This document shows, piece after piece, positions 24,712-33,943 of a stretch of 64,000 bases of DNA. The notes beneath the pieces are model-generated. The model ran no database searches, was not told the DNA's origin, and saw only the letters and a program-made list of their open reading frames with translations. Position 1 is the first letter of the stretch, and every line of letters starts with the position of its first letter. Source of the stretch: Streptomyces blattellae (lineage in GTDB: Bacteria > Actinomycetota > Actinomycetes > Streptomycetales > Streptomycetaceae); the NCBI RefSeq assembly GCF_009709555.1, contig NZ_WJBG01000114.1, forward strand, positions 94,941-158,940. Direction: 5' to 3'. The translations under genes were made by a program, and so were the position numbers.

Positions 24712-25725
24712 ATGACGCGAATCGACAAGAACGCCACAGTCGCGGTGAGCGTGCGGGGGCTGGTCAAGCACTACGGGGCGACCAAGGCGCTGGACGGCGT
24801 CGACCTGGAGGTACGTGAGGGCACCGTGATGGGTGTGCTCGGGCCGAACGGGGCCGGCAAGACCACCCTCGTACGGATACTGTCCACGCTCATCACCCCG
24901 GACTCCGGGCAGGCCAGCGTCGCCGGGTACGACGTCGTACGGCAGCCCCGGCAGACGCGGCGGGTGATCGGGCTGACCGGGCAGTACGCCTCCGTGGACG
25001 AGAAGCTGTCCGGCTGGGAGAACCTGTACATGATCGGGCGGCTGCTCGACCTGCCGCGGAAGGAGGCCAGGTCGCGCGCCGACGCGCTGCTGGAGCGGTT
25101 CTCGCTCACCGAGGCCGCCAAGCGGCCCGCGAACACCTACTCCGGCGGTATGCGGCGGCGGCTCGACCTCGCCGCGTCCATGATCGGGCGGCCCGAGGTG
25201 CTGTTCCTCGACGAGCCGACCACCGGGCTGGACCCGCACACCCGCAACGAGGTGTGGGACGAGGTCAAGGCCATGGTCGGCGACGGCGTGACCGTCCTGC
25301 TGACCACGCAGTACATGGAGGAGGCCGAGCAGCTCGCCTCCGAGCTGACCGTCGTGGACCACGGGAAGGTCATCGCAGGCGGTGCCATCGACGAGCTGAA
25401 GGCCAAGGTCGGCGGGCGGACCCTGCGAGTGCGGCCCACCGATCCGCTGCAGTTGCGGCCGCTCGCCGACATCCTCGACAAGCAGGGCATCACGGGCCTC
25501 GCCGCCACGACCGTCGACTCGGAGAGCGGCACCGTGCTCGTCCCGATCCTCAGTGACGAGCAGCTGACCGCGGTGGTCGGCACCGTCACCGCCCGCGGCA
25601 TCACGCTCAGCTCCATCAGCACCGAACTGCCCAGCCTGGACGAGGTGTTCCTGTCCCTCACCGGCCACCGCGCCAGTGCCCCGCAGGACGCCGTACCCAC
25701 CGAGCCCGAGGAGGCCGCCGTATGA
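24712..25725 (+). CDS. DrrA-type ABC transporter ATP-binding protein
   Basis: 337 residues. Walker A GPNGAGKTT (about 47), Q-loop LTGQYASVDEKLSGWENL, signature YSGGMRRRLDLAASM, Walker B EVLFLDEPTTGLDP and a C-terminal DUF4162-like extension (GRTLRVRPTDPLQLRPLADI). This is the daunorubicin-resistance (DrrA) subfamily that energises export of drugs or lipids. The next gene is its permease with a 4-bp overlap. No biosynthetic genes are adjacent, so the substrate is unknown. Confidence 0.93.
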   Translation: MTRIDKNATVAVSVRGLVKHYGATKALDGVDLEVREGTVMGVLGPNGAGKTTLVRILSTLITPDSGQASVAGYDVVRQPRQTRRVIGLTGQYASVDEKLSGWENLYMIGRLLDLPRKEARSRADALLERFSLTEAAKRPANTYSGGMRRRLDLAASMIGRPEVLFLDEPTTGLDPHTRNEVWDEVKAMVGDGVTVLLTTQYMEEAEQLASELTVVDHGKVIAGGAIDELKAKVGGRTLRVRPTDPLQLRPLADILDKQGITGLAATTVDSESGTVLVPILSDEQLTAVVGTVTARGITLSSISTELPSLDEVFLSLTGHRASAPQDAVPTEPEEAAV

Positions 25726-26531
25726 GCGCCGCCGCAGCCACCGTCACCGACACCCGCATCCCGCTGCGCGGCCACCTGCGCCACACCGGTGCCCTCATGC
25801 GCCGCAACCTGCTGTGGATCCGGCAGGACCCGGAGTCGATGATGGACGCCGTGATGATGCCGATCGTCTTCACGCTGCTGTTCGTGTACGTCTTCGGCGG
25901 CTCGGTCGGGCAGGCCCTGGGCGGCGGGCATGACGAGTACGTGCAGTACGTCATCCCCGGCATGATCGCGATGATGAGCATGACGCTCTCCCAGGGCGTC
26001 GGCACCGGGTTCTGCCAGGACTTCAACTCCGGCGTCATGGACCGCTTCCGGTCCCTGCCGATCGGGCGCGGCTCGGTGCTCATCGCGAAGGTCGCGGTGG
26101 AGATCACTCGGATGATATTCGCGATGACCGTGCTGATGATCGTGGCCGTTCTGGTCGGCTTCGACATCGACAACTGGGGCGGCATGTTCGCGTCCGTGGG
26201 CCTGTCCGTCGTGTTCGCCTCGTCGATCATGTGGGGGTTCCTCACCCTGGGCGTGATCATGAAGGAGGCGCAGGCCGTGCAGCAGACGGGCTTCCTGATA
26301 CTGATCCCGCTGCAGTTCGGTTCGTCGATCTTCGCGCCGACGAGCTCCATGCCGGACTGGCTGCAGACCTTCACCGACTACAACCCTCTGTCCACGCTGG
26401 CGGACACGGCACGCGGGCTGATGATCGGCGGCCCGGTGGCGCATGACCTGTGGGTCACGGTTGCCTGGTCGGTGGCGATCACGGCGGTGATGGCGCCGGT
26501 CGCGATCCACAAGTTCCGCACCAAGAACTGA
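25722..26531 (+). CDS. DrrB-type ABC-2 transporter permease
   Basis: 269 residues with six membrane helices (for example VMMPIVFTLLFVYVFGGSVG and MIFAMTVLMIVAVLVGFDI) and the ABC-2 signature around YVIPGMIAMMSMTLSQGVGT. It forms a 2+2 exporter with the ATPase encoded just upstream (ATGA overlap). The last seven codons plus stop are tandemly duplicated immediately downstream, outside the reading frame end. Confidence 0.93.
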   Translation: MSAAAATVTDTRIPLRGHLRHTGALMRRNLLWIRQDPESMMDAVMMPIVFTLLFVYVFGGSVGQALGGGHDEYVQYVIPGMIAMMSMTLSQGVGTGFCQDFNSGVMDRFRSLPIGRGSVLIAKVAVEITRMIFAMTVLMIVAVLVGFDIDNWGGMFASVGLSVVFASSIMWGFLTLGVIMKEAQAVQQTGFLILIPLQFGSSIFAPTSSMPDWLQTFTDYNPLSTLADTARGLMIGGPVAHDLWVTVAWSVAITAVMAPVAIHKFRTKN

Positions 26532-26552
26532 AAGTTCCGCACCAAGAACTGA
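26511..26552. repeat. 21-bp tandem duplication of the permease gene's 3' end
   Basis: The last 21 bases of the permease gene, from AAGTTCCGC to its TGA (26511-26531), are repeated exactly at 26532-26552, directly after the stop. It looks like a recent slippage duplication with no effect on the protein. Confidence 0.9.
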
Positions 26553-26558
26553 CCCATC

Positions 26559-29500
26559 TCACACCAGGGCGGCGGCCTCCTCCGGGGAAAGGCCGCCGCC
26601 CTCCGCGTACGCCGTCTCGTACTCCTCGTCGCCGAGCAGTTCACGCAGCGCCGGCTCGGCCCGTTCACGGCAGGTGCGCTCCAGGGCGGACGGGACATGG
26701 CGGGGCGGCAGCGCGGCGTCGGCGGCGCCGATGAAGCGCGCTCCGTCGCGGGCCCGGCGGCCACCGTCGAGGCCGGCCAGAGCGACGGCGGCGGTGGTCA
26801 GATACCCCGAGCGCATGTGCGGGGCGATGGCCTCGGAGAGCGGGTCCTGGGCATGCTCCAGCGCCTGTCTGACCTTGTCGAGGGCGTCCTCGTGGCAGCC
26901 GTCGACCGCGTCCAGCCAGGCCTCCGACCCCAGGATGAAGGCGTCGAAGACGACGAAGTGGGAGATGGCGAACTCCTCCCGCAGCAGCCGGAGGTGCTCG
27001 CGCGCCTCCGGGACGCGGTCGGTCATGCCGAGCCAGCCCGCGAGGTGGAGCCGGGCGGCGGGCATGGCCTCGTTGTGGGAGCCGTCGCGCTCGGCGATCA
27101 CCTCGCGCAGGACGCGTTCGCCGCGCTCGATCTCACCCGCCTCCAGCAGCGCGCTGCCGAGCCGGGCGCGGAGCACGGACGTATGGGCGCGGGCATCGAG
27201 CCGTTCGGCGTGTTCGACGGCCGCCTCGAAGTCGACGATGGCGAGGCGGTGGTCGCCCGCGCGCTCGCGGGACTCGGCACGGGCCGAGAGCGCCTCCGCG
27301 GTGCCCCAGGCGTCGCCGAGACGCCGGTAGATCGCCAGCGCCTCGTCGGCGTCGCGGGTCGCGTCTCCGGCCCAGTCGCTGCGGTTGGCCAGGAGGTTGG
27401 CGCGCATGTGGAGGCCGGCGGCGAGCTCCCACTCGTAGCCGGGAGTGCTTCGGCAGGTGTCGACGCAGGCGTCGATGATCAGGCGCACCCGCTTCATGTC
27501 GCCGGTCATCATCACGGCGAAGAACCAGTACATGCCGGGGGTGCGGCAGGTCTGCGGCAGGCCGGGCCGGTAGGTCGAGGCGATGGCCCGGAGTTTCGCC
27601 TGTGCCTCGGGCGTCTGCCAGGCGTCCAGTTCGGTGTCCATGCAGGCGAGATGGATCAGGTGGACCCCGCGCCGCGCCTCGTCGAGCACCAGGCCGGTCC
27701 AGGGCAGCGGCAGGTCCGTGCAGCGCTGCCACAGCGGCTCGGCCGTGCGCACGAGTGCGGCGAAGGGGTCGGGGCCGAGGTCCTTGACCTCGCGGGACCA
27801 GTTGCGGGCCTCGATGCGCAGGTCGCGTATCTGCCAGTACCAGCCCAGCGACAGCACCAGGCACAGCGCCTCCTGCTCGTCGCGGAGGGCGACGGCGTGG
27901 CGCAGAGCGGTGCGCAGGTTCTCGTACTCGCGCTCCAGGCGTTCGATGGCGGCGCGCTGCTGCGGGCCGCGCAGCAACGGGTCGGTGGTGCGGGCCAGTT
28001 CGCGGTAGTACGTCAGATGCGCGTGCTCGGCGGCGGGGCGCCCGCCGGACTCGTCGAGCCGTTCGCCCGCGTACTCGGCGACGGTCTCCAGGAGCCGGTA
28101 GCGCATCTCGCCGCCCTCTCCCGAAGGGGCCGCCACGACAAGGGACTTGTCGACGAGGGAGCCGAGCGCGTCGAGGGCGGCCGGTCCGCAGACGGCCTCG
28201 GCGGCGGCGAGGTCGCAGCCGCCCGCGAACACCGACAGCCGGCACAGGACGTCGCGTTCGTCCGCGACGAGCAGGTCCCAGGACCAGTCGACGACGGCCC
28301 GCAGGGTCTGCTGACGGGGCAGCACGGTACGGCTGCCGGAGGTGAGCAGCCGGAAGCGGTCGTCGAGCCGGTCGACTATCTGACGCGGCGTCAACATCCG
28401 CAGCCTGGCCGCCGCGAGTTCGATGGCGAGGGGCAGCCCGTCGAGCCGGCGGCAGATCTCGGCGGCGGCCCCGGGGTCGTCCTCGATGCGGAAGCCCGGC
28501 CTCGCGGCGGTACCCCGGTCCGCGAGCAGCCGCAGCGCGACCGGCTCCGGCAGCGGCTCCACGGGCCGCAGCAACTCCCCCGGCACACCGAGGGGTTCAC
28601 GGCTGGTGGCCAGCACAGTGAGCCCGGGGCACCGCTCCAGCAACTGCTCCACGAGACGGGCGGCGGCCTCGACGACATGCTCGCAGTTGTCGAGGACGAT
28701 CAGCATCCGGCGCCTGCCGCAGTGCTCGACGAGCCGCACCAGGGGATCGTCGTGCCGCTCCAGGCCGGCCCGTATCTCCTCCGCCCCGGCCCCGTACAGC
28801 ACGGTCTCCCGGGCGCCGACCGCGGTGAGCACGGCCTCCGGTACGGCGGCCGGGTCGTCGACGGGCGCCAGCTCGGCCAGCCACACCCCGTCCCGGGCCG
28901 CGTGCCGCACCGCCTCGGCGGCCTCCTGCGACAGCCGGGTCTTGCCCGCGCCACCGGGCCCGAGCAGCGTCACCAGCCGGGCGGCGGCGAGGTCCCCGCG
29001 GATGGCCTCGATGTCGGCCTCCCGGCCGACGAAGGAGGTGAGCCGGGCCCGGAGATTGCCCAGCGGCCTGCCCGGCTCCTCCTCCGGGCGGAGCAGTTCC
29101 CCGTGCAGCGCCCGCAGTTCGGCCCCGGGATCGGACCCGAGCCGGTCCGCGAGCAGTTGTCGTACGTCGTCGTAGGCGGCCAGCGCTTCGGCGGCCCGCC
29201 CGGTGTCGCGCAGGGCGCGCATGCGCAGGGCCTGGAGCGGCTCGTCCAGGGGATGGCTGTCGCACAGGGCGGTCAGCTCGGGCAGGGACTGCTCGGCCTG
29301 GCCGAGGGCGAGTGCGGCGGCGTGCCGGGCACGGAGGGCGTCAAGACGCCGGGTCTCGCAGCGGGCCGCCTCCGCGGTGCGGTCGGGGAGGTCGGCGAGG
29401 GCGGGGCCGCGCCAGAGCGTGAGGGCGTCGTCGAGGACCACGGCCGCCTTGGCGGGGTCGCCGTCGGTGAGGGCGCGCAGGCCGTCGCCGACGAGCCGCT

Positions 29501-29801
29501 CGAAGCGGTGCAGGTCGATGTCGTCGGCCGCGGCGGCGAGCCGGTACCCGCCCTCCGCGGATTCGACGGCAGCCGCCCCCAGCGCCCTGCGCAGCCGCCC
29601 CACCAGCGCCTGCACCGCCCCCGTCGCGTCGGCGGGCGCCTCCCCGTCCCACACCTCGTCGACCAGCACGCTCACCGGCACGGTCCGCCCCGGCCGGAGC
29701 GCGAGCACGGTCAGCAGCGCACGCAGCCGCGCCCCGCCGACCGGGACGGTGGTGCCGTCGGTGCGGGTGGCCTGAGTCGTGCCGAGGATGCGATAGCGCA
29801 C
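26559..29801 (-). CDS. SARP/AfsR-like transcriptional regulator with BTAD, ATPase and TPR-like regions
   Basis: 1080 residues. In order: an OmpR-type winged helix (RYRILGTTQATRTDGTTVPV to GRLRRALGAAAV, about 1-90), a bacterial transcriptional activation domain (about 95-245), an NB-ARC-like ATPase with Walker A GPGGAGKTRLSQEAA (about 280) and MLIVLDNCEHVVEA, then a long helical C-terminal repeat region. Proteins of this build activate secondary-metabolite or stress genes and use the ATPase as a switch. The neighbours do not form a biosynthetic cluster. It is convergent with the ABC pair and divergent from the M50 peptidase gene. Confidence 0.93.
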   Translation of the reverse strand: MRYRILGTTQATRTDGTTVPVGGARLRALLTVLALRPGRTVPVSVLVDEVWDGEAPADATGAVQALVGRLRRALGAAAVESAEGGYRLAAAADDIDLHRFERLVGDGLRALTDGDPAKAAVVLDDALTLWRGPALADLPDRTAEAARCETRRLDALRARHAAALALGQAEQSLPELTALCDSHPLDEPLQALRMRALRDTGRAAEALAAYDDVRQLLADRLGSDPGAELRALHGELLRPEEEPGRPLGNLRARLTSFVGREADIEAIRGDLAAARLVTLLGPGGAGKTRLSQEAAEAVRHAARDGVWLAELAPVDDPAAVPEAVLTAVGARETVLYGAGAEEIRAGLERHDDPLVRLVEHCGRRRMLIVLDNCEHVVEAAARLVEQLLERCPGLTVLATSREPLGVPGELLRPVEPLPEPVALRLLADRGTAARPGFRIEDDPGAAAEICRRLDGLPLAIELAAARLRMLTPRQIVDRLDDRFRLLTSGSRTVLPRQQTLRAVVDWSWDLLVADERDVLCRLSVFAGGCDLAAAEAVCGPAALDALGSLVDKSLVVAAPSGEGGEMRYRLLETVAEYAGERLDESGGRPAAEHAHLTYYRELARTTDPLLRGPQQRAAIERLEREYENLRTALRHAVALRDEQEALCLVLSLGWYWQIRDLRIEARNWSREVKDLGPDPFAALVRTAEPLWQRCTDLPLPWTGLVLDEARRGVHLIHLACMDTELDAWQTPEAQAKLRAIASTYRPGLPQTCRTPGMYWFFAVMMTGDMKRVRLIIDACVDTCRSTPGYEWELAAGLHMRANLLANRSDWAGDATRDADEALAIYRRLGDAWGTAEALSARAESRERAGDHRLAIVDFEAAVEHAERLDARAHTSVLRARLGSALLEAGEIERGERVLREVIAERDGSHNEAMPAARLHLAGWLGMTDRVPEAREHLRLLREEFAISHFVVFDAFILGSEAWLDAVDGCHEDALDKVRQALEHAQDPLSEAIAPHMRSGYLTTAAVALAGLDGGRRARDGARFIGAADAALPPRHVPSALERTCRERAEPALRELLGDEEYETAYAEGGGLSPEEAAALV

Positions 29802-29959
29802 GGTCCCATTGTCCCCGCTGCGTCCCCCGCGCTGCCTCCGGGTTTACACGCGCATGAACTATGAGAAGTCGGAACCCTCGACCGGCCGGGAGACGTTTTC
29901 CTCCCGGGCCCGGTACCGTCGGGCAGTCGCAGCCCATCGCAGATTGGCCAGGAAACCCG

Positions 29960-30760
29960 ATGACCACCGCCAGCACCCGCCGCAGTGACCGGCGGATCAG
30001 TCCCGTCTTCATCGGGATCACGGCCGTCACGGCGGTCACGGGATGGGCCACCTGGACCGGGTTCGCGGAGCAGCCCGGTGTGGCCGTGTTCCTGTTCGTG
30101 ACGGCGGCGTGGATCGTCTCCCTCTGTCTGCACGAGTACGCGCACGCGCGCACGGCTCTGCACAGCGGCGACATCTCGGTCGGCGCGAAGGGCTATCTCA
30201 CGCTCAATCCGCTCAAGTACACGCACGCCCTGCTCAGCATCGTGCTGCCCGTGCTCTTCGTGATCATGGGCGGGATCGGCCTTCCCGGCGGTGCCGTCTT
30301 CATCGAGCGCGGGCGGATCCGGGGGCGTTGGCGGCACAGCCTGATCTCCGCGGCCGGTCCGCTGACGAACGTGCTCTTCGCCGCCGTCTGCACCGCGCCC
30401 TTCTGGCTCGACGCGCTCGACGGCGTACCGCGCGACTTCCAGTACGCGCTCGCGTTCCTGGCGCTGCTCCAGGTCACGGCCGCGATCCTGAACTTCCTGC
30501 CGGTGCCGGGCCTGGACGGCTACGGGGTCATCGAGCCCTGGCTGTCGCACAACGTCAAGCGGCAGGTGGAGCCGTTCGCGCCGTTCGGCCTGCTGTTCGT
30601 GTTCGCGCTGCTGTGGGTGCCGGAGATCAACGGCGTGTTTTTCGACGCGGTGGACTCGATCCTCGCGGCCCTGGGGATCACCGACTTCGAGACCTACTGC
30701 GGTCAGGAGTTGTACCGCTTCTGGCAGGGCACGAACGAGTTCTGCCAGGTCAGCCCGTGA
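29960..30760 (+). CDS. M50-family (site-2 protease-like) membrane metallopeptidase
   Basis: 266 residues, about six membrane helices. The zinc motif HEYAH lies at about residues 58-62 within the membrane (VSLCLHEYAHARTALHSGD), and the distal ligand region is LNFLPVPGLDGYGV (about 177-190), as in S2P proteases. It should cut a membrane-embedded substrate, often an anti-sigma factor, but none is encoded beside it. ATG 29960 follows AGGAA. It ends by overlapping the tail of a small convergent membrane gene. Confidence 0.9.
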   Translation: MTTASTRRSDRRISPVFIGITAVTAVTGWATWTGFAEQPGVAVFLFVTAAWIVSLCLHEYAHARTALHSGDISVGAKGYLTLNPLKYTHALLSIVLPVLFVIMGGIGLPGGAVFIERGRIRGRWRHSLISAAGPLTNVLFAAVCTAPFWLDALDGVPRDFQYALAFLALLQVTAAILNFLPVPGLDGYGVIEPWLSHNVKRQVEPFAPFGLLFVFALLWVPEINGVFFDAVDSILAALGITDFETYCGQELYRFWQGTNEFCQVSP

Positions 30761-30935
30761 CTTCAGGCCGCCGGGCGGCCCTGCCGCGCCTGAGGTAGTA
30801 CCAGGCCATGTTGGACGACAGCCCCGCCAGCATCACCCACACGACACCCAGCCAGCTCCCCTGCACGAAGGAGATGACGGCCGCGGCGACGGCGAGGACG
30901 CAGACGGTGAGGGCGTAGAGGGCCAGGCGGGGCAT
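30750..30935 (-). CDS. small two-helix membrane protein
   Basis: 61 residues from the ATG at 30935, with AGGAG upstream. The helices are LALYALTVCVLAVAAAVISF and WLGVVWVMLAGLSSNMAWYY, followed by a basic tail (LRRGRAARRP). No family name is known to me. The gene overlaps the M50 peptidase tail to tail by 11 bp. Upstream reading would run into the MITE, so the true start is the one given. Confidence 0.7.
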   Translation of the reverse strand: MPRLALYALTVCVLAVAAAVISFVQGSWLGVVWVMLAGLSSNMAWYYLRRGRAARRPEVTG

Positions 30936-30979
30936 CGGGGTCGACTCCTGTCGGGGGACACTGCGGACGGCTGTCGGCT

Positions 30980-31162
30980 CTAGGGCCTGTTCTGAGTTTC
31001 CCCGTCGTCCGTGCGGAGCACGGGCGCAGCGGCGTTCGGTGCGTGGCCTCGGTGTGCGACGGCCCTGGTCATGTGGCGGAGCCACCTGTCCAGGGGCGGC
31101 GTGCGGCGAGGGTGCGTGCCGGGCGTCGGGGCGCAGGCGGGGAAACTCAGAACAGGCCCTAG
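30980..31162. mobile_element. 183-bp MITE with 25-bp perfect terminal inverted repeats
   Basis: Bases 30980-31004 and 31138-31162 are exact reverse complements (outer end CTAGGGCCTGTTCTGAG, inner end CCCCG). The 133-bp interior has no gene. The terminal CTAG on both sides may be a target duplication. The structure is that of a non-autonomous element moved by an IS5-type transposase elsewhere in the genome. It sits between the 61-residue membrane protein gene and npdG and ends 14 bases past the npdG stop, so it could also serve as a transcription stop for npdG. Confidence 0.85.
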
Positions 31163-31176
31163 TGTCCCCCATGCAC

Positions 31177-31893
31177 TCATACGTCCGTGACGCGGAGCCC
31201 CGCGTGCGCCTTGTAGCGGCGGTTCACGGAGATCAGGTTCGCCACCAGCGACTCGACCTGGTGGGCGTTGCGCAGCCGCCCGGCGAAGATGCCGCGCATG
31301 CCGGGGATGCGGCCGGCGAGGGCCTGCACGGTCTCGACGTCGGCCCGCTCCTCCCCCAGCACCATCACATCGGTGTCGATCTCCTCGATCTCCGGATCCT
31401 CCAGCAGTACGGCCGACAGATGGTGGAAGGCGGCCGTCACCCGGGAGTCCGGCAGCAGCGCGGCTGCCTGCTCGGCGGCGCTGCCCTCCTCCGGCTTCAG
31501 CGCGTAGGCGCCCTTCTTGTCGAAGCCGAGCGGGTTGACGCAGTCGACGACGAGCTTGCCGGCCAGCTCGGCACGCAGGGATTCGAGCGTCTCGCCGTGT
31601 CCCTCCCAGGGCACGGCGACGATCACGAGGTCGCTGCGGCGCGCGCACTCGGCGTTGTCGGCGCCCTCGACGCCGTACCCCAGCTCCCCGGCGGCGGCCT
31701 GCGCGCGCTCGGCAGCCCGCGAGCCGATGATCACCTTCTGGCCGGCGCGGGCGAGCCGGTAGGCGAGGCCCTTGCCCTGCGGCCCGGTCCCGCCGAGCAC
31801 ACCGACGACGAGCCCGGAGACGTCGGGCAGGTCCCAGGGGTCCTTGGCGGGGGCCTTCGCGGGCTTCTGTGCGGCACTGTCGGTAGAGGTCAT
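31177..31893 (-). CDS. npdG: NADPH:F420 oxidoreductase
   Basis: 238 residues. The NADP-binding motif is VVGVLGGTGPQGKGLAYRLA (about residues 30-49) with IIGSRAAERA, where the Arg selects NADPH. It also has VIVAVPWEGH, VVDCVNPLGFDKKG and VTAAFHHLSAVLL, all typical of F420-dependent NADP reductases. It moves hydride between NADPH and coenzyme F420 in the cytosol. A proline/lysine-rich N-terminal extension of about 25 residues precedes the domain. A second, more divergent member of the family is at 61952-62698. Confidence 0.93.
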   Translation of the reverse strand: MTSTDSAAQKPAKAPAKDPWDLPDVSGLVVGVLGGTGPQGKGLAYRLARAGQKVIIGSRAAERAQAAAGELGYGVEGADNAECARRSDLVIVAVPWEGHGETLESLRAELAGKLVVDCVNPLGFDKKGAYALKPEEGSAAEQAAALLPDSRVTAAFHHLSAVLLEDPEIEEIDTDVMVLGEERADVETVQALAGRIPGMRGIFAGRLRNAHQVESLVANLISVNRRYKAHAGLRVTDV

Positions 31894-32048
31894 GGGCCCG
31901 ACTTTACTGACGCTCGCCTCAGGCCGACCGCGCCGGTCGTCCCCGGCCCACCCGCTCCTCTGCCGGGGGTCCGGGGATCATCTCCCGGGGCAGTGCAGCG
32001 CGTCCTCCCTCGCGGGCCCCACTGGTCAGGTGAGCCGCGTCACGTGGG

Positions 32049-33116
32049 TCAGGTGAGCCGTGTCACGGGGACGCGGCGGAAGCTGATCGTCTCGTACGGG
32101 CCGAAGTCGCCGGTCTCGTAGAGGAGGCCGACGGTGGACGTGTCGACGCGGACCAGGTCGGAGTACCCGGCCGGGAGACCGTCGACGGTGTACGCCGGGC
32201 GCCAGGTGGTGCCGCCGTCGGTGGAGGTGCGCAGGGTCATCAGGGCGCGGCCGTGCGCGGGGCCGGAGTACAGGAGCAGGTCGGGGTCGCGGAGCTGGAG
32301 GACGCTCGCCTGGCAGACGGGGGCGGTCAGGCCGGCCTGTGGGCGGAACGGCTTCGCCAGGGTCCGGCCGCCGTCCTCGGAGTGGGCGTCGGCGCGGTTG
32401 CCGGGTGAGCGGGAGTCGGTGCGGGTGTTGAAGTAGACGCGCCCGTCGGGGAGTTCGGCGGCGGTGGTCTCGTTGGCGTTGAGGTAGTCGGTCGGGCTGT
32501 CGTCGACGTAGCCCAGGTACCAGGTCTCGCCTCGGTCGTCGCTGAGCAGGCAGTGGCCGCCGTTGTACCGGGCCTCGTCGCCGGCGTCCGAACCGGTGGG
32601 CGGCACGGTGTGGTTGGCGGGGACGACGACCCGGCCGGTGCTCAGCTGGAGGGCGTGGCCGGGCCCGGTGGCGTACCAGCGCCAGCCGGGCTCCTTGACC
32701 TGGTGCGTGATCTCCCGGGGCGCCGACCACGTCTCCCCCTCGTCGTCGCTGTGCTGCACCCACACCCGGCGCCCGTCCTCGTCCTTGACCTCGCCGCGCA
32801 GGATCGCGCTCTCGGCCGCGTCGGCGGCGGAACGGCACTGGACGAGCAGCACCCGGCCGGTGTCGAGGACGACGGGGGCGGGGTTGCCCGCGAGGTCGCT
32901 GCCGTTGCGGCCGACGACCTGCAGCGCCCCCCAGGTGCGGCCGCCGTCCGTCGACCGCTTCAGCACGAGGTCGATGTGCCCGTAGTCGTGCGCGGAGTCG
33001 ACGCGGCCCTCGCAGAGGGCGAGCAGCGTGCCGGAGGCGGTGGCGACGACCGCGGGGATCCGGTAGCTGGCGTAGCCGTCGTCGCCCGCGCGGAACGGGA
33101 CGCTGGTCTCTGGCAT
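32049..33116 (-). CDS. sialidase-family (exo-alpha-sialidase-like) beta-propeller protein
   Basis: 355 residues. The YRIP motif (residues 18-21) and at least four Asp boxes are visible (STDGGRTWGA, SDDEGETWSA, SDDRGETWYL, STDGGTTWRP), so the fold is a six-blade neuraminidase propeller. EGRVDSAHDYGHIDLV carries the expected Arg and Asp. There is no signal peptide, unusual for an enzyme of host-type glycans, so it may act inside the cell or be exported by another route. A 20-bp imperfect direct repeat overlaps its 3' end (about 32026-32065). Confidence 0.88.
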   Translation of the reverse strand: MPETSVPFRAGDDGYASYRIPAVVATASGTLLALCEGRVDSAHDYGHIDLVLKRSTDGGRTWGALQVVGRNGSDLAGNPAPVVLDTGRVLLVQCRSAADAAESAILRGEVKDEDGRRVWVQHSDDEGETWSAPREITHQVKEPGWRWYATGPGHALQLSTGRVVVPANHTVPPTGSDAGDEARYNGGHCLLSDDRGETWYLGYVDDSPTDYLNANETTAAELPDGRVYFNTRTDSRSPGNRADAHSEDGGRTLAKPFRPQAGLTAPVCQASVLQLRDPDLLLYSGPAHGRALMTLRTSTDGGTTWRPAYTVDGLPAGYSDLVRVDTSTVGLLYETGDFGPYETISFRRVPVTRLT

Positions 33117-33253
33117 CGGCGGAACTCCTCGTGACGTGTTCGGCGGTGGTCCGGCCCCTGCCCGTCATGGCGGTCCGGCCCCCCTGCCCATCATGGGCGA
33201 ATTCGCGGCGAACTCCACATCACGAGTGGCGGGTTGCGGCAGGATGCCGTCGC

Positions 33254-33859
33254 ATGGATGCCGTACGGGTCGCGCTGCTGCGCGAAGTGCTCGCCGGGAC
33301 AGAGTGGTTGGGCGCCACGCGGCGGTTCGCGGGGGTGCTGCGGGGTTCCGTCGTGTCGCACGGCGGCGGACTGCTGCTGGTCGGCACACCCGGGTACGAG
33401 CCCTGGCATCTCGCCGCCCATCTCGTCGACGAGGCCGCGTGGTCGGGCACGCCGGAGCTGTCGCCGACTCTCGTACGGCATGACGCGCGCCCCTCGGATC
33501 CGGCGCACCTGGCGGTGGGGCTCGGCCGGCTCGCGGCGGCCCGGCGCGGAGAGACGTTGCTGGTGGTCTCACCGGCCGATTCCTGCCCTCCCCCGACGCT
33601 TGAACGGGTCCACGACGCCCGGCGGGCCGGGGCGACGGTGCTGGCGCTCGGCCCCGAGGAGGGCGAGTTGGCGGCGATGGCGCACGAGAGGCTGGCCGTG
33701 CCCGAGGCGGCCGAGCTGGACCTGGACACCGTGCAGCACCTGGTGAGCGCGGCGGCCGGGGAGAGTTCGCTGCCGGTGCCGAGGGGCGGGCGGCGCTTGC
33801 GGGACCGGCTGTCGAGGCTGGCGGACGAGCTGACCGCGCCGCCCCCCACGCCCTGGTGA
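33254..33859 (+). CDS. conserved hypothetical protein, possible sugar-isomerase-like fold
   Basis: 201 residues starting MDAVRVALLREVLAGTEWLG. It has alternating strands and helices with LLLVGTPGYEPWHLAAHLVD near residue 40 and ETLLVVSPADSCPPPTLERV near residue 100, which resembles a SIS or Rossmann-like sheet. No catalytic motif is recognised. The start is preceded only by GCAGGA at short distance and could lie elsewhere upstream. A 25-bp imperfect direct repeat (GGTCCGGCCC units, about 33150-33195) lies just before it. Confidence 0.6.
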   Translation: MDAVRVALLREVLAGTEWLGATRRFAGVLRGSVVSHGGGLLLVGTPGYEPWHLAAHLVDEAAWSGTPELSPTLVRHDARPSDPAHLAVGLGRLAAARRGETLLVVSPADSCPPPTLERVHDARRAGATVLALGPEEGELAAMAHERLAVPEAAELDLDTVQHLVSAAAGESSLPVPRGGRRLRDRLSRLADELTAPPPTPW

Positions 33860-33943
33860 TGACCGCACCGCCCCCATCCCCTGTCCCCTGTCCTCTGGTA
33901 ATCCGGTTGCCCGGCCTCCCGGCGTCCCCGACCATGAGCCCCC

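Noticed and set aside
24712..26531. Self-resistance part of an antibiotic cluster
   Set aside because: DrrAB-type pairs are common housekeeping exporters and no biosynthetic genes are adjacent.
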